Positions 32,056 through 39,909 of a stretch of DNA of 64,000 nt are shown one piece after another. The notes beneath the pieces are model-generated. The model was given only the letters and a program-made list of their open reading frames with translations. It searched no databases and was not told the origin of the DNA. Source of the stretch: Acidobacteriota bacterium (lineage in GTDB: Bacteria > Acidobacteriota > Holophagae > Holophagales > Holophagaceae); the NCBI GenBank assembly GCA_005788175.1, contig SXYX01000012.1:1-64000 (forward strand). The letters run 5' to 3'. Every line of letters starts with the position of its first letter. Position 1 is the stretch's first letter. The position numbers were made by a program, and so were the translations under genes.

Positions 32056-32071
32056 AGGACCAGCAACGAAC

Positions 32072-32179
32072 TTAAAATTTCTTGAGTAAATCTTTAAGTA
32101 TCAAAAATAAAAAAACTATAACTCCTACCGTTAACTCGGGGGCATATTTTTGTTTCATATATCCTAAACGAGATTCCAT
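32072..32179 (-). CDS. candidate small membrane protein (35 aa), not in the supplied ORF track
   Basis: Reverse strand: ATGGAATCTCGTTTAGGATATATG...TTTTAA = MESRLGYMKQKYAPELTVGVIVFLFLILKDLLKKF; AGGAG SD 6 nt upstream of ATG; one TM helix with basic C-terminus. Confidence 0.55.
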   Translation of the reverse strand: MESRLGYMKQKYAPELTVGVIVFLFLILKDLLKKF

Positions 32180-32215
32180 GCGTTGCTCCTATAGTCCTCA
32201 GAATTCCCTAGTGGA

Positions 32216-32221
32216 ATTATA
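32216..32221 (-). promoter_or_regulatory. putative -10 box (TATAAT) for the 35-aa smORF
   Basis: Reverse-complement reads ...CATGTATAATTCC..., exact TATAAT ~36 nt upstream of the smORF start; no convincing -35. Confidence 0.35.
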
Positions 32222-32343
32222 CATGATTTTTAATACTCTGCTGTCGACATAATAGATCTCTATTGGCCTATGAGTTAACCCCCGAAAGGCCGGTTGTATC
32301 GAGAATTGTGGCAGTCTATAGAAGGCTTCTTAGGGTTATAGGT

Positions 32344-33012
32344 ATGAAATTTAAGGTTAACGAAATCTTCACGAGTATCCAAGGCGAAGGAACTCGAGCA
32401 GGTCGTGTCTGTTGTTTTATCAGACTCACAGGATGCCCACTTCGTTGTGTGTACTGTGATACCGAATACGCTTTTTACAATGGTCAAATGAAAGATTTAA
32501 AAGAAATTTTAGATGAAGTGATCAAACAGGTTGGAACCCCAAGACCTGAGATAAATGCTCCCTTTGTGGAACTCACGGGAGGAGAACCCTTAGCTCATCC
32601 TCATGCACCTGATCTTTTACGCCATCTTCTAACCCTTCAATACGAAGTAGCGATCGAGACTGCTGGAAGTCACGATCTTTCTTCCGTACCCTCAGAGATT
32701 ATTAAAATTGTTGATCGTAAAACACCAGGAAGTGGAGAGGTGGATCAGTGGTTAGAAACAAATCTTAAATACCTCGTGCCCGGTCAGGATGAACTAAAGT
32801 TTGTTTTGGTCAATGAGTCCGATTATGAATGGTCGAAAAAATGGTGCCTAAAGCGTTCAATTTTCGACCAGCATACCGTCCTTTTCTCCCCGGCCTGGGG
32901 CTCCTTGAATCCTCAGTGGCTTGCAGAAAAGATTATTCAAGATCAACTGCCCGTTCGCTTCCAAACCCAGCTCCATAAAGTGATCTGGGGCGCTGACCGA
33001 ACAGGCGTTTAA
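32344..33012 (+). CDS. queE: 7-carboxy-7-deazaguanine synthase
   Basis: MKFKVNEIFTSIQGEGTRAGRVCCFIRLTGCPLRCVYCDTEYAF (CxxxCxxC), VELTGGEPLAHP; start moved from 32263 to 32344. Confidence 0.95.
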   Translation: MKFKVNEIFTSIQGEGTRAGRVCCFIRLTGCPLRCVYCDTEYAFYNGQMKDLKEILDEVIKQVGTPRPEINAPFVELTGGEPLAHPHAPDLLRHLLTLQYEVAIETAGSHDLSSVPSEIIKIVDRKTPGSGEVDQWLETNLKYLVPGQDELKFVLVNESDYEWSKKWCLKRSIFDQHTVLFSPAWGSLNPQWLAEKIIQDQLPVRFQTQLHKVIWGADRTGV

Positions 33013-33902
33013 AGTCTAGGTGATTCGAAACTCTCCTTGGCATGGTAACTACTTCTAACCAAGGGGCCCGCCTCAACTTTAGCAAAGCCCATAGATTCTC
33101 CCTGTTGTCGATACATATCAAATTCACTTGGTTCAACATAGCGCTCTAAGGGAAGATGATTAGGCGTTGGAGGAAGGTATTGTCCGAGCGTAATAATATC
33201 GACTTTAGCTCTTGACCAATCTTTCATAAGATCCAAAATTTGGTCTGGTGTTTCCCCGAGACCCAGCATAATCCCACTTTTGGTTTTCATGGATAAGTTC
33301 TTATGTAGACGATATTCATGGGCTCGTCTTAGCAATTCCATAGACTGCCGATAATCTCCATCGGGTCTCACTCTTTTATACAAACCAGGTGTAGTTTCAA
33401 CATTATGATTAAGCACATTGGGATGCGCCTCAAGTACGGTTTCTAAAGAACTTAAGGATCCCTTAAAATCGGGAATCAGTACCTCAATACCACATAATGG
33501 ATTAAGGATTCTGATCCACTCAATAGTCTGCTGAAAATGGCGTGCTCCCCCGTCAGATAAATCATCACGATTGACACTCGTCACGACAGCGAACTTGAGC
33601 TGCAAGGCCGCAACAGCCTCGGCCAATCGCTGTGGTTCATTTGGATCTAAGGCCCCTGGTTGGCCTTTGCCTACTGAACAAAAACTACAATGCCTAGTAC
33701 ATACATCACCCATCAACATAAAAGTTGCAGTGCGGTGCACGCCCCAGCATTCATTCAAGTTGGGACAACGAGCTTCTTCGCAAACGGTCACTAGATCTTT
33801 TGAGCGTATTAGATCCATCACTTCATTAACAACATCTGGTGCAGGAACCTTGATTTTTAACCAGTCTGGTCGAGGACCAGGTAATACAGCGGGTCGAGTC
33901 AA
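33009..33902 (-). CDS. lipA: lipoyl synthase
   Basis: CEEARCPNLNEC and CTRHCSFC clusters; MLGLGETPDQILDLMKD. Confidence 0.97.
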   Translation of the reverse strand: MTRPAVLPGPRPDWLKIKVPAPDVVNEVMDLIRSKDLVTVCEEARCPNLNECWGVHRTATFMLMGDVCTRHCSFCSVGKGQPGALDPNEPQRLAEAVAALQLKFAVVTSVNRDDLSDGGARHFQQTIEWIRILNPLCGIEVLIPDFKGSLSSLETVLEAHPNVLNHNVETTPGLYKRVRPDGDYRQSMELLRRAHEYRLHKNLSMKTKSGIMLGLGETPDQILDLMKDWSRAKVDIITLGQYLPPTPNHLPLERYVEPSEFDMYRQQGESMGFAKVEAGPLVRSSYHAKESFESPRL

Positions 33903-33978
33903 GCATTCTCCCTTAAATCAATACCTGAGATGATTCATTCTAGCCTTAGAAAGCGAGGGGCTGCGTTAGAATATCTTC

Positions 33979-34776
33979 ATGGCAGAATTTCTAAATAATC
34001 CTTCGCATTCTCAAACCGATAATTATCCAGAAAAAGTTTCATTCAAAATACCTGATGGTTTTGAAAGTCGCTTTACGGAGCTTGATTCTATTAGGGTTCA
34101 GGGGTTCGAGGGCCCTTTGGATCTTTTACTCTTCCTTATTAAGGATCAAAAACTCAATATTCTCGATTTGCCTATGGCCCAAATTACCCAGCAGTATATG
34201 CAATATTTAAGGCTGATGGAGGAATTAAATCTTGATATTGCTGCTGAATATATCGCAATGGCTGCGCATCTTATTCAAATAAAGTCGAAATTGATGTTGC
34301 CCCCACTACCTGGCGAAGAAGATGTAGATCCTCGAAAGAAACTGATTCAGAAACTTCTGGAATACCAACAAGTCAAAGAAGCAATAGGGTATTTACACAC
34401 ACTCAAAACAAATTGGGATACCACACCCATGATCCCTCAAGCTGATCTCCAGGAATTTGCACATGTAGAGGAAGAACCCATTAAGGCGACCACGTTTGAT
34501 ATTCTCGCAAGTTATCGCGGTGCACTCAGCCGATTAATTCCCCCGCCTCCTGTCGAGATCCAAACACAACCTAAAACAGTTGAAGAAAGAATTGGAGAAG
34601 TACTCGACTTACTGCAAGATGGGAGCTGGAAAACACTGATGGGGCTATTTTTTGATGTAGCGACTCGGGAAGAAATCGTTTTAACCTTCGTTGCAGTTCT
34701 TGAATTATCTAGAACCAATAAAATTGCCATTGTTCAGAGCGAGCCTTTTGGTGAAATTAGAGTGAAAGCCGCATAA
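33979..34776 (+). CDS. scpA: segregation and condensation protein A
   Basis: FEGPLDLLLFLIKDQKLNILDLPMAQITQQYMQYL, AAEYIAMAAHLIQIKSKLMLP. Confidence 0.94.
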   Translation: MAEFLNNPSHSQTDNYPEKVSFKIPDGFESRFTELDSIRVQGFEGPLDLLLFLIKDQKLNILDLPMAQITQQYMQYLRLMEELNLDIAAEYIAMAAHLIQIKSKLMLPPLPGEEDVDPRKKLIQKLLEYQQVKEAIGYLHTLKTNWDTTPMIPQADLQEFAHVEEEPIKATTFDILASYRGALSRLIPPPPVEIQTQPKTVEERIGEVLDLLQDGSWKTLMGLFFDVATREEIVLTFVAVLELSRTNKIAIVQSEPFGEIRVKAA

Positions 34777-34778
34777 AT

Positions 34779-35870
34779 ATGTCCGAAAACTCCTCTACTC
34801 CGTTCGCCAGTATCGAGGAAGCCCTCCTGCGAATTAAAGGGGGAGAGATGATTGTCGTTGTCGATGACGAACATCGAGAAAACGAAGGTGATTTAACTAT
34901 GGCAGCAGCGAGTGTCACGCCAGAGGCTATTAACTTCATGGCTACACACGGGCGCGGTCTTATCTGTGTAACCCTAGAAGGATCACTGCTTGACCGACTT
35001 CAAATACCCCTAATGGTTCGGGAAAATAGCAGTCCTTTTGAAACAGCTTTTTGTGTTTCAGTGGAAGCCCGAAGTGGGACCACAACAGGTATCAGCGCAG
35101 CCGATCGATCTAAAACGATTCAAACACTCATTGACCCACAATCTAAGGCTTATGATTTTGTGAAACCTGGCCACACCTTTCCACTTCGAGCTAAGCCAGG
35201 TGGTGTTCTTATGCGCACAGGCCAAACGGAAGCTAGCGTTGATTTATCAAGACTTGCAGGGTGCCATCCTAGCGGAGTCATTTGTGAAATTATGAATTCT
35301 GATGGGACGATGGCGCGCCTTCCTCAATTGGTCGCTTTCTGCCAGCAGCATCATTTATTAATGGTGACGGTCGCCGATTTAGTTGCTTATCGTCTATCGA
35401 AAGAACCCCTCGTCAAGCACTTAAAAACTGAAATCAAAGAAACTCACTGGGGTACGATTCAGATCTATCATTTTCAAAGTCTCATAGATGGAGGCATGCA
35501 TCTAGCGATGGTACTTGGAGATATTGCGAAATCTCCAGAACCTCTTGTCAGGGTTCATCTTGAAACGATTCCTGATGACTTATTCAATGGCGGATCCTCA
35601 GGCAATTCTTTTGGCTTAGCGATGGACCATATCCGAAAAGAAGGTACGGGTATTTTGGTTTATTTGCGTCGGCACGCCAAGACTCAAGGAGTTATTCAGG
35701 AAACCTTGATACCCCCCACATCCATGAATGATAAAGATATTGGTATTGGAGCTCAGATTCTTCGTCATCTCGGAGTTTCGAACATGAGGTTACTCGCAAG
35801 AAAAGAGACAAAGTATAGTGGTCTCAAGGGATTTGGGCTAAGTATCACGCGTCATGAAATTCTCAAATAA
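34779..35870 (+). CDS. RibB (DHBP synthase)-like protein with degenerate GTP cyclohydrolase II-like C-terminal domain (RibBX-like)
   Basis: VVVDDEHRENEGDLTMAA, GISAADRSKTI, KPGHTFPLRAKPGGVLMRTGQTEA; C-terminal domain lacks the Cys zinc ligands (DDLFNGGSSGNSFGLAMDHI). Confidence 0.88.
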   Translation: MSENSSTPFASIEEALLRIKGGEMIVVVDDEHRENEGDLTMAAASVTPEAINFMATHGRGLICVTLEGSLLDRLQIPLMVRENSSPFETAFCVSVEARSGTTTGISAADRSKTIQTLIDPQSKAYDFVKPGHTFPLRAKPGGVLMRTGQTEASVDLSRLAGCHPSGVICEIMNSDGTMARLPQLVAFCQQHHLLMVTVADLVAYRLSKEPLVKHLKTEIKETHWGTIQIYHFQSLIDGGMHLAMVLGDIAKSPEPLVRVHLETIPDDLFNGGSSGNSFGLAMDHIRKEGTGILVYLRRHAKTQGVIQETLIPPTSMNDKDIGIGAQILRHLGVSNMRLLARKETKYSGLKGFGLSITRHEILK

Positions 35871-35942
35871 TTTCATGCGCCTAATTGAATCTTGAATTTG
35901 AGGTAAACTAGGAAGTCGTTTTGTATACCCATCGGAGGTTAC

Positions 35943-36263
35943 ATGTCTCAAAAAGTTATGCATATTGGTGATGCAGAATTTACGTCGTCTATCGAAAAGG
36001 GAATTACTTTAGTCGATTTCTGGGCTCCTTGGTGTGGGCCTTGTAAAATGATTGGTCCTATTCTTGACGAGATTTCAGAAGAACTTCCTGAGGGATCTAA
36101 GATTGTAAAAATCAATATTGACGATAATCAGATTACTGCAGGTAACTTTGGCATCATGTCTATTCCAACTCTTTTGGTATTTAAAGATGGAAAAATGATT
36201 AATAAAATGGTTGGTATGTCTAGTAAAGACAAAATTAAATCCTTGATTACGGATGTAGCCTAA
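35943..36263 (+). CDS. trxA: thioredoxin
   Basis: VDFWAPWCGPCKMIGPILDE, MSIPTLLVFKDG. Confidence 0.96.
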   Translation: MSQKVMHIGDAEFTSSIEKGITLVDFWAPWCGPCKMIGPILDEISEELPEGSKIVKINIDDNQITAGNFGIMSIPTLLVFKDGKMINKMVGMSSKDKIKSLITDVA

Positions 36264-36283
36264 TCTCTTCTCATAAATAAACT

Positions 36284-37522
36284 TCAGATTCGCGGCTCGA
36301 GAATTTTCCAAGTTCTATCTAAAGCCTTGCCGAATTCTCTTAGTACGCTCCCCAAGGCAGGATCCGGGGCCCGTAAATCATGGTTCATTAAGGCTTTGAT
36401 CTGAGACGGTAAACGATCTACAGGAAGAGCCCAAAGAGAGTTCGTTGTGAGCAGCGGGCGAACAATATCTTCGAAATTATCGTAACGTGGACCCATAAAA
36501 GTGCGGACACCATACCGGAGTGGCTCTAGTGGATTATGTCCTCCGTTCCCGGACCATCCACCTCCTACAAAAGCAAACTCCCCTAATTGATAAATGGTAG
36601 CCAAATCGCCAACGGTATCAAGTAGTAAAATATCCTGTGGAATCAGTTGAGTATTTTTTTTCCAGATTGAAGCACGTGTATAGGTTAGGTTCAAAGACTT
36701 AATAAGAGCTTCAACATCACCGAATCGTTTGGGTTGTCTCGGAGCTAAAATACATTTTAGATTAGGTCGGGTCTCCTTTTGCTTTTTCCATAGATTCAGC
36801 AATTCAACTTCTTCGCCATCCAGAGTATTACCCATGATCCAAACAGGATGTGATTCCCACAGAATCTTTAAGTCTAGTAGAGGAGTTTGCATAGGTTCAG
36901 GTCGAACGTTAGCGGCTTTAAGATTGCCTCCATAATGAACCCTTGAAGCTCCGAGTTTACGAAAAAGATCCTCGCTATCATGATCGCGGGCGATCACAAA
37001 ATCAATTTGGGAAAGGCTATGCATGGTTAAACTTTTAATCCACTTTGTGGATTTAACTGTAAGCCGCCCATTAACAATACCAATGGGAATATGATTTTTG
37101 CTACATAGATGGATGAGGTTGGGCCATAGTTCCGTTTCCATGAGGATTACACATTTAGGTTTTGCATCTATCCAAGGGTTCAGTGATGACTTCAGATCGA
37201 TAGGGAAAAAACCGCCAGTAATATGACCGTGTTTAAGTCTTGTTTGTAATAAAGTATTCAAAAGGTCTCGGCCTGCTTTGGTACTCGTAGTGATATGAAT
37301 GTGAACTTTTTTCTCAAGCATTCTGCCTACTAACTCGGGGACTAAGAGTAATTCACCGAGACTTACCGCCTGGATCCATATCCATTCACGTCCAGAGAGA
37401 TGAGCTGGGGGCAAAGCGTTTCGCCGCTGCAATAAGTGCTGTGTAAGACAAAAACCAAAAAAACCTGTGATAAACGCCATCAGATGGGAAAACAACCAAT
37501 AGATAAAGTGGAAAAAATTCAT
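36284..37522 (-). CDS. waaA: 3-deoxy-D-manno-octulosonic acid transferase
   Basis: IWIQAVSLGEL, METELWPNLI, FAFVGGGWSGNGGHNPLEP. Confidence 0.92.
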   Translation of the reverse strand: MNFFHFIYWLFSHLMAFITGFFGFCLTQHLLQRRNALPPAHLSGREWIWIQAVSLGELLLVPELVGRMLEKKVHIHITTSTKAGRDLLNTLLQTRLKHGHITGGFFPIDLKSSLNPWIDAKPKCVILMETELWPNLIHLCSKNHIPIGIVNGRLTVKSTKWIKSLTMHSLSQIDFVIARDHDSEDLFRKLGASRVHYGGNLKAANVRPEPMQTPLLDLKILWESHPVWIMGNTLDGEEVELLNLWKKQKETRPNLKCILAPRQPKRFGDVEALIKSLNLTYTRASIWKKNTQLIPQDILLLDTVGDLATIYQLGEFAFVGGGWSGNGGHNPLEPLRYGVRTFMGPRYDNFEDIVRPLLTTNSLWALPVDRLPSQIKALMNHDLRAPDPALGSVLREFGKALDRTWKILEPRI

Positions 37523-37647
37523 TCTTTAACCTTCGCACATGTAGGTGAATCTTGTGAATCAAGAATGCCTCACAAGGCATAAGATCAGGTCTTAAATAGG
37601 GTTTTATGGGGCTTCCTTTGATAAGATTAAGGATTGCGGAGATTTCA

Positions 37648-39264
37648 TTGATCGCGACTCAAAATATCACCATGAGGTACGGCTCTCGAATCTTATTCGA
37701 GAACGTCAACACCATGTTCAGCCCTAGCCGTCGCTATGGGCTGACCGGACCCAATGGATCCGGTAAAAGTACATTTATGAAAATAATGTCAGGCGAGTTA
37801 GAACCCCAAATTGGTATCGTACAGCGTCCTAAGAAAATCGGTATCTTAAGTCAGGATCAATTTGCCTTTGATAATTTTCGGGTCATCGATACCGTCATTA
37901 TGGGAAATCGTAATTTATGGGCTGCACTCCAAGAACGGGATACCCTATACGCCAAGGCTGAGATGAGCGATCAAGAGGGGATCAGGGTTGCTGAGCTAGA
38001 AGGTATTGTCGCTGAAGAGGATGGTTACACCGCAGAAAGTGACGCAGCCATTCTCCTCGATGGTTTAGGCATACTTGAGCAACTACATGATCGTAAGATG
38101 AGCGAGATTCAAGGAGGACAAAAGGTGCGAGTTCTTCTTGCTCAATCCCTTTTTGGAAATCCTCAGGCACTTCTACTTGACGAGCCCACTAATTACCTTG
38201 ATCTTCAGTCAATACACTGGCTCGAAAATTTTCTTAATGATTTCAAAGGTACTGTCATTGTCATTTCGCACGATCGGTACTTCCTGAATAACATCTGTAC
38301 CCATATTGCGGATATTGATTATCAAACCATTATTCAGTACACAGGTGGTTATGACGATATGGTGTTACAAAAAACACAAATTAGATCTCGAATTGAGTCG
38401 GAAAATGCTCAAAAAGAAAAGAAGGTAGCCCAATTGAATGAATTTATTTCTCGCTTTGCTGCAGGTACCCGTTCCTCTCAGGTCAATAGTCGCAGGAAGG
38501 AAGTTGAGCGACTCCAGCCAAATGAATTAGCACGCTCCAACATTCAACGACCCTACATTAAATTCGATATCGAAAAGCCCGGTGGAAAATATGCGATTGA
38601 ATTTGAGGGTGTTAAAAAAGGCTATAAAACCCCTGACGGTCACCTCAGCGTCATTAAAGGTTTCACAGGTATGGTTCAGCGAGGAGAGCATATTGTCCTA
38701 ATGGGGCGTAATGCCTCGGGCAAGAGCAGTCTCCTGAATGCTTTGCTTGCCAACGGACCGAGTGTCACTGAAAAAGGCTTAAAGCTTGACGCTGGCAAGG
38801 TCAAGTGGGGTCATGAAACCTCAATTGGATACTTTGCTCAAGACTATAGAGATAGTATTCCCAAAGGTATTTCAATGATTAATTGGCTTTGGCAATTTAG
38901 ACCTGAAGCCTCAATCGAAGATATCCGAGGCGTCTTGGGTCAGATGTTGTTCAGCGGCGAGGAAGGTACCAAAAAGACTGACATCCTTAGTGGTGGCGAA
39001 GCTTGTCGACTCATGTTCTGCAAATTGATGCTGCAGAAGCCCAATATTCTTGTTCTTGATGAACCTACCAATCATTTAGATCTTGAATCTGTCATCGCTC
39101 TCAATATGGCCCTACAAAAATATCCGGGCACCCTGCTATTGGTCACTCACGATGAAGATTTAATTGATGAAGTCGCCACTCGAACATGGCATTTCACCGA
39201 TAAAGGCGTTGAAGACTTTAATGGAAGCTACGCTGAGTATCTCAAATATACAAAACAGTCCTAA
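37648..39264 (+). CDS. ABC-F family ATP-binding protein (YbiT-like)
   Basis: Two ABC domains (GPNGSGKST, GRNASGKSS), LLDEPTNYLDL / VLDEPTNHLDL, GILSQDQFAFDNF as in YbiT; TTG start at 37648 with GGAG SD (LIATQNITMRYGSRILFENV aligns with E. coli [20 protein letters not shown]); track start 37606. Confidence 0.92.
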   Translation: MIATQNITMRYGSRILFENVNTMFSPSRRYGLTGPNGSGKSTFMKIMSGELEPQIGIVQRPKKIGILSQDQFAFDNFRVIDTVIMGNRNLWAALQERDTLYAKAEMSDQEGIRVAELEGIVAEEDGYTAESDAAILLDGLGILEQLHDRKMSEIQGGQKVRVLLAQSLFGNPQALLLDEPTNYLDLQSIHWLENFLNDFKGTVIVISHDRYFLNNICTHIADIDYQTIIQYTGGYDDMVLQKTQIRSRIESENAQKEKKVAQLNEFISRFAAGTRSSQVNSRRKEVERLQPNELARSNIQRPYIKFDIEKPGGKYAIEFEGVKKGYKTPDGHLSVIKGFTGMVQRGEHIVLMGRNASGKSSLLNALLANGPSVTEKGLKLDAGKVKWGHETSIGYFAQDYRDSIPKGISMINWLWQFRPEASIEDIRGVLGQMLFSGEEGTKKTDILSGGEACRLMFCKLMLQKPNILVLDEPTNHLDLESVIALNMALQKYPGTLLLVTHDEDLIDEVATRTWHFTDKGVEDFNGSYAEYLKYTKQS

Positions 39265-39800
39265 CGAGGAGCTATTTCACTCCAGGGTGTATCAAAAATG
39301 ATTTGGGATGTGTCATAGCCTAGAGCTTTTGCCTTTTCAATGAGAGAATTCAATATTTTAGGATCTATGGATCCTGAGCGCGACATAATCCAAAGCCATT
39401 TACGATTTGGGTGACCAAAAAATACCCACTGATAATTAGTATCTAAATCAATAATCCATTGATCAGCGGTAAACGGCCATACGAATTGAACGCTCCATTT
39501 CGCAGGTACTTGAGGATCTGGAATATGAGCTTTGCCATAGACATACTTCCATGGACCTTGGGGTCCGCCCTTACGATAGGATCCGGTTACTAGAATTGTT
39601 CCGTCCGTTTGTAATTCGTAATGATCTTGCCATCCATATTCGGAAGTTTTTTGTGCAAAGATGGGCATGCGAGCAATTTCAATCCACGAACCTCCCATTT
39701 TAGATATATCAACCTGAGGAATTACCGGCATGGCCTCTGGTTTTGAACAACTTATTCCTAATAAAAATAATAGACTCATTGCAATACGCTCCGCACTCAT
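39261..39800 (-). CDS. lipocalin family lipoprotein (Blc-like)
   Basis: Lipobox LLGIS|C; GSWIEIARMP, YELQTDGTILVTGSYRKGGPQGPW, WVFFGHPNRKWLWIMSR; start at 39800 avoids overlap with the tRNA. Confidence 0.88.
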   Translation of the reverse strand: MSAERIAMSLLFLLGISCSKPEAMPVIPQVDISKMGGSWIEIARMPIFAQKTSEYGWQDHYELQTDGTILVTGSYRKGGPQGPWKYVYGKAHIPDPQVPAKWSVQFVWPFTADQWIIDLDTNYQWVFFGHPNRKWLWIMSRSGSIDPKILNSLIEKAKALGYDTSQIIFDTPWSEIAPR

Positions 39801-39832
39801 TTTGCCTCCTATACTATTATGAAAGGATAATG

Positions 39833-39909
39833 GGTCCCGTAGCTCAATTGGATAGAGCAACGCACTCCTAACGCGTAGGTTGGAGGTTCAATTCCTCTCG
39901 GGGCCACCA
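39833..39909 (+). tRNA. tRNA-Arg(CCT)
   Basis: GGTCCCG TA GCTC AATTGGATA GAGC A ACGCA CTCCTAA CGCGT AGGTT GGAGG TTCAATT CCTCT CGGGGCC A CCA; cloverleaf folds, CCA encoded. Confidence 0.95.

Noticed and set aside
32263-32343. N-terminal extension of queE as called by the track
   Set aside because: QueE homology begins at MKFKVNEIFTSIQGEGTRAG (32344); the extension covers a possible leader hairpin.
32180-32343. preQ1-I riboswitch upstream of queE
   Set aside because: Could not find the characteristic A-rich tail and H-type pseudoknot pattern by eye; left as an unspecified hairpin.
33571-33933. 120-aa + strand ORF opposite lipA
   Set aside because: Fully antisense to conserved lipA; composition reflects the complementary strand, no SD or motif.
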